A DNA stretch of 64,000 nt, taken from Nocardia brasiliensis ATCC 700358. GTDB lineage: Bacteria; Actinomycetota; Actinomycetes; Mycobacteriales; Mycobacteriaceae. This document shows, one piece after another, positions 17,609-26,310 of this stretch. Below the pieces are notes generated by a model. It was given only the letters and a program-made list of their open reading frames with translations. It was not told the DNA's origin and did no database searches. The stretch covers positions 8,370,001 to 8,434,000 of the forward strand of contig NC_018681.1 of the NCBI RefSeq assembly GCF_000250675.2, in the 5' to 3' direction. Positions within the stretch are counted from its first letter, which is position 1; each line of letters starts with the position of its first letter. Made by a program: the position numbers and the translations under genes.

Positions 17609-18727
17609 ATGAACGACGTTTTGCGCGCCCCCGCCGAGGTCAAGTACGCCGAGGAACTGGATTGGCTGGAGTCCATCGACGACGGCCCCAAGCCGTTCGC
17701 GTGGCGGTTGAGCCCGAAGATGGTGCGGATGTTCATTCTCGGTTCCGAACGCGCCGACGGGCTGGACCGCGAGGTGGCCCAGAAGTGGTTCGGCGACCGA
17801 AGTTTCGTCGAGCGCAGCATCGTCACCCTGGCCTCGGACCGGGGCCTGCTGCTCATCGGCGATCCGGGTACCGGCAAGAGCTGGCTGGCCGAGTTGCTGG
17901 CCGCCGCCATCAGCCGCAACTCCACCCTGGTGGTGCAGGGCACCGCCGGGACCACCGAGGACCACATCAAGTACTCGTGGAACATCTCCATGGTCATCGC
18001 CAAGGGGCAGTCCCGGGAGTCGATGATCGCGTCCCCGATCATGACCGCCATGGAGCAGGGCGTGATCGGCCGCTTCGAGGAGCTCACCCGCTCCACCAGT
18101 GACGTGCAGGATGCGCTGATCTCCATCCTGTCGGAGAAGTACGTCTCGATTCCCGAACTCGACGACGACAACGTCGTGTTCGCGCAGCCGGGCTTCTCGA
18201 TCATCGCCACGGCCAACAGCCGCGACCGCGGCGTGAACGACCTCTCGTCGGCGCTCAAGCGCCGGTTCAATTTCGTCCGGATCCCGGTGGTGTCCAACAA
18301 GAAGAGCGAGGCGGAGATCGTGCGCTTCCGCACCACCGAACTGCTGCGCCGGCACTCCATCGAACTGGATTTGCCGCCCACACTGCTGGACATCCTGCTG
18401 GAGAGCTTCGCCGACCTGCGGGCCGCCGCGGCCGCCGCCACCAGCGACGACGACAAGCTGGAATCGGCGCTGTCCACCGCCGAGCAGATCGGCGTGCTCG
18501 AAGACGCCATCCTGCACAGCCAGTTCTTCGGCGCGAAGGAACTGCGCGCCGAAACCCTGGCCGGCTCGCTCGTCGGGTCGCTGGCTCGGCGCACGCCCGA
18601 GGACCTCGCCATTCTGAACAAGTACCTGCACGGCGTGGTCGAGCCGCGCAGCAAGGACAAGAAGGGGAACGCGGCCTGGGGTGAGTTCCTGGAAGGCGGC
18701 CGGGCAGCGATCGCGAGGCTCTCGTGA
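17609..18727 (+). CDS. MoxR-type AAA+ ATPase
   Basis: 372 residues from the ATG at 17609, which has AGGAG 11 nt before it. Walker A is GDPGTGKS (residues 84-91) and sensor 1 is IIATANSRD, followed by the arginine-finger region ALKRRFNFV. The Walker B position reads VIGRFEELTR, where other MoxR proteins have hydrophobic-ADE, so the first acidic residue is missing or displaced. The C-terminal helical lid is present. It should use ATP to remodel a target selected by the VWA partner. Its TGA overlaps the GTG start of the DUF5682 gene. Confidence 0.9.
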   Translation: MNDVLRAPAEVKYAEELDWLESIDDGPKPFAWRLSPKMVRMFILGSERADGLDREVAQKWFGDRSFVERSIVTLASDRGLLLIGDPGTGKSWLAELLAAAISRNSTLVVQGTAGTTEDHIKYSWNISMVIAKGQSRESMIASPIMTAMEQGVIGRFEELTRSTSDVQDALISILSEKYVSIPELDDDNVVFAQPGFSIIATANSRDRGVNDLSSALKRRFNFVRIPVVSNKKSEAEIVRFRTTELLRRHSIELDLPPTLLDILLESFADLRAAAAAATSDDDKLESALSTAEQIGVLEDAILHSQFFGAKELRAETLAGSLVGSLARRTPEDLAILNKYLHGVVEPRSKDKKGNAAWGEFLEGGRAAIARLS

Positions 18728-21510
18728 CCGCCTCCGACACCCGCCCCGCGCCGAATACCTTTGCCGCACTGCGGGAACAGCTGGCGGACGCGGCCGTCGC
18801 GTTCGCCGGCGCGCCCGGGGCGGCGGGCGACATCCTCGCGGGCATGATCGACGATGTCGACCGGGCGCTGTCCGAGCGCTTGGAGATCTTCCCGGTCTGC
18901 CACCACTCCCCCGCATCGGGTCTGGCCATGGTGCGGCGACTGCGCGAAAAGCAGCCCCGCGTCATCTATCTGGAACTGTGCGAGGACCTGCGGCCCCTGC
19001 TGGACGAACTGCGTAACTGCCGGCTGCCGGTGGCATTGCAGGCCTTCGCCACCGACACCGCGGGTTTCCCGGTGGAATGGGCGCCGCTGTCGGTGGTCGC
19101 GCCGATCACCGAATCCTCGGCCGAATATCAGGCCATCGCTTACGCACTCGAAACGCCGGGCGTCGAACTGGTGCTGGTGGACCGGTCCACCGATCACGTC
19201 TTCCAGTGGGCGCCCGACGACGAGCCGGCACCGGCCGACGGCGAGCAGTCCGAAGAAGACGGCCTGCACGGCTCGGCGGTCGGCATCGAAATCGGCGATC
19301 TGCGACCACGTTTCGCCGAGTTGGAAGAGCACCTGCTACACCACGGCAAGGTCCGGCACTGGTCCGAGTGGTGGGACCAGTACGTCGAACAGCCCCTCGC
19401 GGACGCCGACTACGACACCTACCGGCAGGTGATGGTCATGATCGGCAGCCTGTTCCGGCGGTTGCGGCGCGGCAGCACCGCCGAAGACGAGAACCGCGAA
19501 CGGTACATGTGGACTCGGATGCGGGAACACCTGGCCGCCAACGACATCGACCCGAGTCAGGCGCTGCACGTGTGCGGCGCGGCCCATGCGGCCAGTCCGG
19601 TCGAGGAGTTCGGACTGGCCGCACCCGCGACCTCGTTCGAGATCTCCCCGCGCTCGGCCACCACGTGGCACTACGGGCTGATTCCGTCCAGCCATTCCGC
19701 CATCGAGGCGCAGTTCGGGCTGGCCGGTGGCGCTGTGTCGATCGCGGCGGCCACCTGGGCGAAGGGTCTGCGGCGCGGGGCGTTGCAGTCGTTCCAGCTG
19801 ACAGGCCAGCCCGGCACGAAGAAGCGTGCCAAGAAGGCGCTGCTGCCTGCTGCGGCCGAAACCGAAGTGGCGGATCAGCTTTCCGGGTTCCTGTCGCGAC
19901 CGCCGGTACTCGATCCGCTCGACGAGGCCGAACTCCTCGAATGGTCGGTGGATATCGTGCGGCTCGCCCGCCGCAACGGCTATCTGGCCAGCACCGCCGA
20001 CGCCATCGCCGTGTTCGAGACCTCGATCCTGTTGGCGGGCTTGCGCAATCGCGCCCGGCCGACGCCGTACGACTTCCAGGACGCGGCCGTCACCTGCATC
20101 GAGAAGGACCGCGTGCCCGGACGGCGCGACGTGCGGCGGCTGTGCGAGATCCTGCTCGGCGGCGACCGCATCGGCCAGGTCGGCTACGCGGCCCTGCCGC
20201 CGCTGGCCCGCGACGTACTCGACCGGCTGGAACCCCTCGGCCTGGACCTGTCCAAACGAACGCTGCAACGCGCGCTGCTGGACCTGAAGACCACACCGGA
20301 CCTGCGGGCCTGCTCGGACCTGCTGTGGTTGCTGCGCAAACTGCTGCCGTACGACGCACTGCGGCCCATCATGGGTTCGCGCGGGCTCGGAACGACCTCG
20401 ATCCAAGAAAGCTGGGATATCGGGCTCGGCAAATACCAGCGCTCACTGGTCGAACTCGGCTACGAGGGCGTCACCGTGGAACAGGTGCTGGAGCAACGCC
20501 TGCACCGGGCCGTCACCGCGCCGGACGCGACTGCCGCGATCGCGCTCGCCGCGGTCGAGGACGCGCTGGTGTATCTGGGCTCGGTACGGCTCGCCGACGA
20601 GTTGGGCAACCGGGCGGTCGAACTGCTCGCCGCCGAACGGACCGTCGACGACGCGCCACTCGTACTACGCCGTATCCGCCTGCTGCTCAACTACTTTCGC
20701 TCCACCGAAGGCGGCTTGTCCGCCTGGTGCGAACGCTTCGTGACCGCCGGCTACGCCCACTACTGCACCCTGCTGCCCACCGCCTTCACCGCCGAGGAAA
20801 CCGGCCCGGCACAAGTCGCGGCAATGCTGGGTTTCCTGTTCGGGATGGAAAACCTCGCCCTGTCCCTGGGTTGCGACCACACCCAACTGGAATTGGCGGT
20901 GCTGCAATCACATCCGGAGGCACCGGCCAAGGTGGCACTGCTGTGGGCGGCGCGTTTCCAACTCGGCCTGCTGACGATGGCCGAGTTGCGCTCCCGGTGC
21001 GACGAGATGCTGGCCAATCCGCTGATGCTGCCGTCGGTTCCGCAGTACGTCAGCGGCTTCGTCCAGGCCATCGACCCCGCGCCCGCCCTGAAACCCTTTG
21101 TGGTGGAACTCCTCTCGAAGGCCTTCGGCACACTCCCCGACGCGGTGCTGCTGCCCTGGCTACCGAAGCTCATCACCACCCTGAAAGATCAAGCGGGCGA
21201 CTTGATCCCCGGCCTGGTCCGCGAAGCAGGCCGCACCTTCCCCGGCGCGCTCCCCGCCGTAGACGCCTTCACCGCACCTTGGTCCCTCGAATCCCCCTCC
21301 ACCCCAACACCACTGACACCGTCCCCCGAGGGCTCCGTCAACGACCTACTCGCCACCCACCCCACCACCTGCGACGCCCTCGCCACCCTCCTCGGCATCG
21401 ACGGCGCCTGGCAGGAACCCCAACCAGCAGCCAGCCACGAAGTAGCCGACCTACTCCACCGATTCCCCACCACCGCCACCGCCCTGGCCCACCACCTCAC
21501 CCCAACGTAA
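18724..21510 (+). CDS. DUF5682-family protein
   Basis: 928 residues starting at GTG 18724 (GTGA overlap with the MoxR stop). The N-terminal domain has the family signature FPVCHHSPASG (about residues 58-68), then VIYLELCEDLRPLLD and a third block LHVCGAAHA, an arrangement reminiscent of the ChaN/TraB/erythromycin-esterase-like fold with paired His and Glu residues. The remaining about 600 residues are helical repeats. The last about 40 residues are Pro/Thr-rich. DUF5682 genes are repeatedly found next to MoxR and VWA genes, and it is the most likely effector here. Its enzymatic activity is not known to me. Confidence 0.88.
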   Translation: MTASDTRPAPNTFAALREQLADAAVAFAGAPGAAGDILAGMIDDVDRALSERLEIFPVCHHSPASGLAMVRRLREKQPRVIYLELCEDLRPLLDELRNCRLPVALQAFATDTAGFPVEWAPLSVVAPITESSAEYQAIAYALETPGVELVLVDRSTDHVFQWAPDDEPAPADGEQSEEDGLHGSAVGIEIGDLRPRFAELEEHLLHHGKVRHWSEWWDQYVEQPLADADYDTYRQVMVMIGSLFRRLRRGSTAEDENRERYMWTRMREHLAANDIDPSQALHVCGAAHAASPVEEFGLAAPATSFEISPRSATTWHYGLIPSSHSAIEAQFGLAGGAVSIAAATWAKGLRRGALQSFQLTGQPGTKKRAKKALLPAAAETEVADQLSGFLSRPPVLDPLDEAELLEWSVDIVRLARRNGYLASTADAIAVFETSILLAGLRNRARPTPYDFQDAAVTCIEKDRVPGRRDVRRLCEILLGGDRIGQVGYAALPPLARDVLDRLEPLGLDLSKRTLQRALLDLKTTPDLRACSDLLWLLRKLLPYDALRPIMGSRGLGTTSIQESWDIGLGKYQRSLVELGYEGVTVEQVLEQRLHRAVTAPDATAAIALAAVEDALVYLGSVRLADELGNRAVELLAAERTVDDAPLVLRRIRLLLNYFRSTEGGLSAWCERFVTAGYAHYCTLLPTAFTAEETGPAQVAAMLGFLFGMENLALSLGCDHTQLELAVLQSHPEAPAKVALLWAARFQLGLLTMAELRSRCDEMLANPLMLPSVPQYVSGFVQAIDPAPALKPFVVELLSKAFGTLPDAVLLPWLPKLITTLKDQAGDLIPGLVREAGRTFPGALPAVDAFTAPWSLESPSTPTPLTPSPEGSVNDLLATHPTTCDALATLLGIDGAWQEPQPAASHEVADLLHRFPTTATALAHHLTPT

Positions 21511-21531
21511 CCCCCGAAGACGCACCCTTCT

Positions 21532-21576
21532 GCCTTCCCGCACCCGCCTCCCACGCCACAGCGGGTGTGGGAAGGC
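21532..21576 (+). terminator. Terminator after the MoxR/VWA/DUF5682 cassette
   Basis: A 16-bp stem, GCCTTCCCGCACCCGC against GCGGGTGTGGGAAGGC, has one mismatch and a 13-nt loop and lies 21 bp beyond the DUF5682 stop. No strong T-run follows, as is usual in high-GC actinomycetes. It may also serve the convergent TetR gene. Confidence 0.7.
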
Positions 21577-21634
21577 GGCGACACGGGCATACGGTCGTTC
21601 AGCGCCGGGTCCCTATTTGTCCAATGCGACAGTT

Positions 21635-22252
21635 TCATTGGCGAGCGGGGGTGAGTTGGTCGGCCCAGGGGGTGGGGAGGGCGGCGCAGGAGATGTCGGC
21701 TATTTCGAGGAGGCGGGGGCGGGGGGTGCCTAGGCGGCTGAAGAGGATCAGGCCTTGGGAGACCAGGATGATGTTGGCGCTGAGGGCGGAGAGTTCGGTT
21801 TCGCCGCCGGGGGGCATGGTGGGGCGGAGGCGTTCGGCGACAGCCTCTTCCATGGCGGTGGTGGCGCGGTTGCCGATGGTCACGACTTCGGGGATCCGGC
21901 CGCCGAGTTCGGCAATGCTGTTGATCAGCAGGCAGCCGCGGCGGCCGGGCTGGGCGGCGCAGTCGTCGATGACGGAACGCAGCAGTGTGCGCACGGCGGC
22001 GCGAGCCGAGCCGGGAGCCGCGCGGACGGTCTCACTCACGAATTGCGCGCGGCGCTCGCAGTAGCGCGCGAAAGCAGCGAGGAACAGGCCCTTCTTGTTG
22101 CCGAAGGCGGCGTAGATGCTGCCGTTGCCCACTCCGGTCACGGCCGAGACGTCCTCCACCGAGGTGCTGTCGAAACCTTTCGACCAGAACAGCTCGATCG
22201 CGGCGTCGAGCAGGCCCGATTCGTCGAACCGGCGGGGGCGTCCCATTTGCAC
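21635..22252 (-). CDS. TetR-family transcriptional regulator
   Basis: 205 residues. The N-terminal helix-turn-helix is clear: LLDAAIELFWSKGFDSTSVE, VSAVTGVGNGSIYAAFGNK, GLFLAAFARYCE. The C-terminal ligand domain resembles the TetR_C_6/AcrR class and contains a Cys-rich patch (DDCAAQPGRRGCLL) found in the TetR_C_16/YxaF-like group. It is divergent from the GlxA-type regulator with only 72 bp between starts, in which two palindromes lie. It probably represses itself and the divergent gene. Confidence 0.92.
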   Translation of the reverse strand: MQMGRPRRFDESGLLDAAIELFWSKGFDSTSVEDVSAVTGVGNGSIYAAFGNKKGLFLAAFARYCERRAQFVSETVRAAPGSARAAVRTLLRSVIDDCAAQPGRRGCLLINSIAELGGRIPEVVTIGNRATTAMEEAVAERLRPTMPPGGETELSALSANIILVSQGLILFSRLGTPRPRLLEIADISCAALPTPWADQLTPARQ

Positions 22253-22274
22253 AAGTTACCAATCATTCGCGGGC

Positions 22275-22313
22275 GTGGTGAACACCACTTGTTATGGAGG
22301 CACGGCTCCATAA
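22275..22313. promoter_or_regulatory. Two palindromes in the TetR/GlxA-type divergent promoter
   Basis: The first is GTGGTG-AA-CACCAC (22275-22288), perfect. The second is TTATGGAG-GCACGG-CTCCATAA (22292-22313), with perfect 8-bp arms and a 6-bp centre, ending 11 bp before the ATG of the GlxA-type gene. Their size and place fit TetR-type operators; which one is used, and by which regulator, cannot be told from sequence. Confidence 0.6.
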
Positions 22314-22324
22314 TACTGGTGGAC

Positions 22325-23344
22325 ATGTCCCCTACTTCAGCCGCGGCCCCGCGTCGCCGGATCGGCATCCTGGTTTTCGACGGCGTGAAGATGCTCGACT
22401 TCGTCGGGCCCGCGGAGGTCTTCGTCGAGGCGAACCAATCGGTGGCGGGGTACGAGGTCGTGCTGGTCTCGGCCGACGGCACGGACGTGCAGACCTCGAT
22501 CGGCGCGCGCATCGAGGTCGCGGGCGGGGCCGGCGAGGCGGGCAGCTTCGACACCGTGGTGATTCCCGGCAGCGAGTTGCCGCATGCGCGCTGGATGACG
22601 CCCGACGTGCTGACGGCCACGCAACTACTGGCCCGGCGCACCCGGCGGCTGGCTTCGATTTGCAGCGGAACGTTCGTCCTCGCGAACCTCGGTTTGCTCG
22701 ACGGCAAGCAAGCGACCACGCACTGGAAATTCACCACCGACCTGGCGCGTCGCTTCCCGGCGGTCACCGTCGATCCGGATTCGATCTTCGTGCGCGACGG
22801 AAACGTCTACAGCTCAGCGGGTGTCGCGGCGGGCATCGATCTGGCGCTGGCGCTGGTCGAGGAGGATCACGGCGCGGACGTCGCCAGGGCGGTCGCGCAA
22901 TCGCTCGTGGTCTACATGCAGCGCGCGGGCGGGCAGTCACAGTTCTCCGCCTCGCTGCGCGGACCGGCGCCGCGCAGTCCGCTCACCCGCAAGGTGGTGG
23001 ACCTGATCTGCGCGGACCCGGCGCATCCGCACACCGTGCAGACTCTCGCCGCGCACGCCCAGGTCAGCGTGCGGCACCTGACCCGGCTGTTCCGCACCGA
23101 ATTGGAGAGTTCGCCGGCCGAGTACGTCGCGTTCATCCGGTTCGGGCTGGCCAGGGACAAACTGCACGCGGGGTACACGGTGACCGAGGCCGCGATGGCC
23201 GCCGGATACGGCAGCAGTGAGGCGCTGCGCCGGGCATTTGTTGCGCGCCTCGGTATTTCGCCCCGGAAGTATCAGGAGAGATTCCGCTCCACCGGCGTGA
23301 CCGCGGCCACTTTCACGGAGCCCGCGACGGCGGCTGTGTCCTGA
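22325..23344 (+). CDS. GlxA-type transcriptional regulator (DJ-1/PfpI + AraC)
   Basis: 339 residues from the ATG at 22325. Residues about 10-190 form a DJ-1/PfpI-like glutamine-amidotransferase fold (RIGILVFDGVKMLDFVGPAE, with the nucleophile-elbow SICSGTFVLANLG). The C-terminal 110 residues are a pair of AraC helix-turn-helices (TVQTLAAHAQVSVRHLTRLF and AMAAGYGSSEALRRAF). Such proteins generally activate nearby catabolic or detoxification genes. The two alpha/beta hydrolase genes that follow on the same strand are plausible targets. A much longer upstream extension of the frame is antisense to the TetR gene and is rejected. Confidence 0.92.
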   Translation: MSPTSAAAPRRRIGILVFDGVKMLDFVGPAEVFVEANQSVAGYEVVLVSADGTDVQTSIGARIEVAGGAGEAGSFDTVVIPGSELPHARWMTPDVLTATQLLARRTRRLASICSGTFVLANLGLLDGKQATTHWKFTTDLARRFPAVTVDPDSIFVRDGNVYSSAGVAAGIDLALALVEEDHGADVARAVAQSLVVYMQRAGGQSQFSASLRGPAPRSPLTRKVVDLICADPAHPHTVQTLAAHAQVSVRHLTRLFRTELESSPAEYVAFIRFGLARDKLHAGYTVTEAAMAAGYGSSEALRRAFVARLGISPRKYQERFRSTGVTAATFTEPATAAVS

Positions 23345-23492
23345 TCAGGGGCTTTTGTGGCCTGCGAAGGGGGGCGCGCACCGGGCCGGTTCCCGAACAC
23401 TGACAGGCAGGTCGGCCATCGATGTCGCGATCCACGATGCGTCCGCCGAATTGTCCTGAACCGAAACATCTCTGCAGAGAGAGGGTACGAAA

Positions 23493-24452
23493 ATGACTGG
23501 GAACCCATTGGGTATCTCGCTCGAGCAAGCCGCGCAGGAGTTCGTGGACGCGACCTCACAGCCGCCGTTCCTCTACCAGTTGGCGCCTGAAGAAGGCCGC
23601 AAGGCGGTCGACGGCGTGCAGGACAGCCCGATCTTCAAGCCCGAGATCGATGAGGAGTGGATCACCGTCGAGGGTGGGCCTACCGGTTCGGTGCGGGTCC
23701 GGATCGTCAAGCCCCGGGGCGTAACCGAGCCGCTGCCGGTGATCGTCTACACCCACGGCGCAGGTTGGGTTTTCGGTGACGCGCACACTCACGACCGGCT
23801 GGTTCGCGACCTCGCCGTCGGCGTGCACGCGGCGGTGGTCTTCCCCGAATACGACCGCTCGCCCGAGGTGCGCTACCCGGTCGCGAACGAACAGTCCTAT
23901 CGAGTTGCGCAGTGGGTCAGCACAAATGGTGCGGAGAAGGGCCTCGACTCGTCGCGGATCGCGATCGCCGGCGACTCGGTCGGCGGCAACATGGCCATCG
24001 CGCTGACGCTGATGGCGAAGGAGCGCGGCGATGTGTCGTTCCTGCAGCAGGTGCTGTTCTACCCGGTGACCGATGCCAACTTCGATACCGGCTCGTACCA
24101 GCAGTTCGCCGAAGGCTACTTCCTCACCCGTGACGGCATGAAGTGGTTCTGGGACCAGTACACGACCGACGAGGCGGACCGCGCGCAGATCACGGCGTCC
24201 CCGTTGCGGGCGAGCACCGCGCAATTGGCCGGCCTGCCCCCGGCTTTGGTGATTACTGGCGAGGCAGACGTGCTTCGTGACGAGGGTGAGGCCTTCGCGG
24301 GCAAGCTGCGGGAGGCCGGCGTGCCGGTCACGCAGGTGCGCTATGGCGGGATCATCCACGACTTCGTGATGGTGAATTCGATGCACGACACCCACGCCGC
24401 GAAAGCTGCTGTGGCACAGGCTGTTGCTGCGTTGAAGGCCGCCCTCTACTAA
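23493..24452 (+). CDS. Alpha/beta hydrolase, HSL-type acetylesterase
   Basis: 319 residues preceded by GAGAGAGGG about 8 nt upstream. The oxyanion motif is HGAGW (in VYTHGAGWVFGDAHTH, replacing HGGG). The nucleophile is in IAGDSVGGN, the Asp in ITGEADVLRD and the His in GIIHDFVM. There is no signal peptide, so it acts in the cytoplasm. It is followed by a second hydrolase 20 bp downstream, and both lie behind a GlxA-type regulator. This suggests a small inducible operon for an ester substrate. Confidence 0.92.
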   Translation: MTGNPLGISLEQAAQEFVDATSQPPFLYQLAPEEGRKAVDGVQDSPIFKPEIDEEWITVEGGPTGSVRVRIVKPRGVTEPLPVIVYTHGAGWVFGDAHTHDRLVRDLAVGVHAAVVFPEYDRSPEVRYPVANEQSYRVAQWVSTNGAEKGLDSSRIAIAGDSVGGNMAIALTLMAKERGDVSFLQQVLFYPVTDANFDTGSYQQFAEGYFLTRDGMKWFWDQYTTDEADRAQITASPLRASTAQLAGLPPALVITGEADVLRDEGEAFAGKLREAGVPVTQVRYGGIIHDFVMVNSMHDTHAAKAAVAQAVAALKAALY

Positions 24453-24472
24453 CCCTGAAAGGACTTTTCATC

Positions 24473-25183
24473 GTGACCGACAACCCCACCATCGTGCTGG
24501 TCCACGGCGCGTTCGCTGATTCCTCCAGTTGGCACAGCGTGATCGAAAACCTGCGTGGGCAGGGCTATTCCGTGCTCGCCGCGGCCAATCCGCTGCGCGG
24601 TCTCGCCACCGACGCCGCTTATGTGGCCTCCGTACTACGGACCATCGACGGACCGATCGTTCTGGTCGGCCACTCGTACGGCGGTAGCGTCATTACCGTT
24701 GCGGCCGAGGGGAATCCCAACGTGACCGCGCTCGTCTACATCGCCGCCTTCCTGCCCGACCAGGGTGAGAGCGCGCTGGAACTCACCGGAAAATTCCCCG
24801 GCTCCACCCTGCCGCCGACCACCCGCGAAGCGATCTACCCCCTCGCCGACGGCAGTTCTGCCACCGAGCTCTACATCCGCCAGGATGAGTTCCCACAGCA
24901 GTTCGCCGCCGACGTGCCCGCGGCGACCGCTCAGCAGATGGCCGTCACGCAACGACCGGTGGCGGTCGCCGCACTGCAGGAGCCCGCCGCCGTGGCGGCG
25001 TGGAAATCGATCCCTTCGTTCGCGCTGCTGACCACCGAGGACAAGAACATTCCGCTCGAAGTACAGCGGTTCATGGTGCAGCGTGCTGGTGCTACGGCTG
25101 TCGAAACAGCTGCGTCGCATGCGGTTTCGGTGTCACGTCCGGATATGGTAAGCGAACTGATCGTTGCTGCGGTGAAGAAGTAG
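24473..25183 (+). CDS. Alpha/beta-fold hydrolase (EstC/hydroxynitrile-lyase-like)
   Basis: 236 residues starting at GTG 24473 with GAAAGGA 9 nt before it. HGAFADSSSW forms the oxyanion loop, GHSYGGSV carries the nucleophilic Ser, and the terminal SHAVSVSRP supplies the His. This is the compact family often annotated as alpha/beta hydrolase without cap, related to plant methylesterases. It forms an operon with the HSL-type esterase 20 bp upstream. Natural substrate unknown. Confidence 0.9.
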   Translation: MTDNPTIVLVHGAFADSSSWHSVIENLRGQGYSVLAAANPLRGLATDAAYVASVLRTIDGPIVLVGHSYGGSVITVAAEGNPNVTALVYIAAFLPDQGESALELTGKFPGSTLPPTTREAIYPLADGSSATELYIRQDEFPQQFAADVPAATAQQMAVTQRPVAVAALQEPAAVAAWKSIPSFALLTTEDKNIPLEVQRFMVQRAGATAVETAASHAVSVSRPDMVSELIVAAVKK

Positions 25184-25411
25184 TCGTGGTGGCTCGCCGG
25201 TGCCGGCGAGCCACACCGGCTTTCGACCGACGCCTAATAGACGACATGATCTCGCCCACTATCGAACGATTCTTGCTTACTTGACGTCTGCGCATTGACC
25301 CCTCCCTTCGCCGCCCGAAAAGATCTCCTTGGCGCCGCCGTCTGTGCTCTGCCCACACACGGCAACCCCACCGCAGCCCGGATCACGCGCGACCGACACC
25401 AAGGAGGACCC

Positions 25412-25825
25412 ATGACCGCCGCCACCCACCCGGCACGCACCGCCAGCAAGGCTTTACACGCGGCGGTCCAGGCGCGAGACAAAGACACCTGGCTGAACCT
25501 GTTCGCTGCGGACGCCCTCGTCGAGGACCCCGTTGGCCCTTCACATTTCGACGCCGAAGGTAAGGGACACCGCGGCCGCGACGCCATCTCCGCGTTCTGG
25601 GACAACGCCATCGCCCCCAACGACTCGATCGAGTTCCTGTTCGACGACTCCTTCGCCTGCGGAAGCGAAGTCGCCTACACCGGCAAAGTCCGCAGCCAGA
25701 ACAGTGGCCAGGTGCTCGAAGCCGAAGGTGTTTTCATCTATAACGTTGACGACACCGGCAAGATCGTCGCCGTGCGCGCCTTCTGGGAGGGTGAGCGCAC
25801 CATGCAGACGATGCGACCGGCCTGA
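25412..25825 (+). CDS. SnoaL-like / ketosteroid-isomerase-fold protein
   Basis: 137 residues from the ATG at 25412, with a perfect AAGGAGG ribosome site 5 nt upstream. The sequence AVQARDKDTWLNLFAADALV followed by VEDPVGPSHFDAEGKGHRGR is typical of the NTF2-like SnoaL fold. The acidic residue in VEDPVG and the C-terminal beta sheet (IYNVDDTGKIVAVRAFWE) match nuclear-transport-factor-2-like isomerases. In mycobacteria close relatives sit in sterol or lipid pathways. It is monocistronic, with no enzyme context beyond the hydrolases upstream. Confidence 0.88.
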   Translation: MTAATHPARTASKALHAAVQARDKDTWLNLFAADALVEDPVGPSHFDAEGKGHRGRDAISAFWDNAIAPNDSIEFLFDDSFACGSEVAYTGKVRSQNSGQVLEAEGVFIYNVDDTGKIVAVRAFWEGERTMQTMRPA

Positions 25826-25911
25826 AGAGACCAAGCCCTGTCACCGCCAAATGCCCCCGCACCCGATCCGCAAGCCGGAAGGGCAGAACGGGTTCGGTTC
25901 CGCAACCCAAG

Positions 25912-26310
25912 TTACAAAGAACTCGCAGCAGGTATCGGGTACGTGCGGGCATCGAACCTTCGGCCGGTGAGATCGGTTGTCAGCGGGCCGCGTCGAGGGG
26001 TTCCGTCCAGGTCATAGAACATTGCGCTGGCCGAGCCGTGGAACTCGTTGTCATGCAGCGTGAACTCGAACTGGACGACTCCCCGGCGGATCGAGTCTGG
26101 AGTGGTGCGGTCGACGGTGAATTCGAGGAACGCTCCGGACACCGTCGAGCCGTTCGCGTGCCAGGTGCCCATGCCGTTGCTGTCGCTGGTGACGCGGTTG
26201 CCGTGATCCGGATTCGACTGCAGCATGGTGCCGTCCGCATGGAACACCATGACGTGGTACGCGAATGGGGCGCTGTCGGCCCGCACCTCCCAGACGCCAA
26301 CGATATTCAT
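25912..26310 (-). CDS. Small beta-rich protein of unknown function, third gene of cupin/aminotransferase operon
   Basis: 132 residues from the ATG at 26310, overlapping the aminotransferase stop by 4 bp. The pattern of alternating hydrophobic residues (GVWEVRADSAPFAYHVMVFH, GAFLEFTVD, QFEFTLHDNEFHGSASAMFY) suggests a small calycin-like or lipocalin-like beta barrel. No catalytic residues stand out. Tight coupling with the aminotransferase and cupin genes implies a shared pathway. Confidence 0.75.
   Translation of the reverse strand: MNIVGVWEVRADSAPFAYHVMVFHADGTMLQSNPDHGNRVTSDSNGMGTWHANGSTVSGAFLEFTVDRTTPDSIRRGVVQFEFTLHDNEFHGSASAMFYDLDGTPRRGPLTTDLTGRRFDARTYPIPAASSL

Noticed and set aside
17575..19332. 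585-residue open frame antisense to the MoxR and DUF5682 genes
   Set aside because: Composition is that of a shadow frame, and it crosses two well-supported genes on the other strand.
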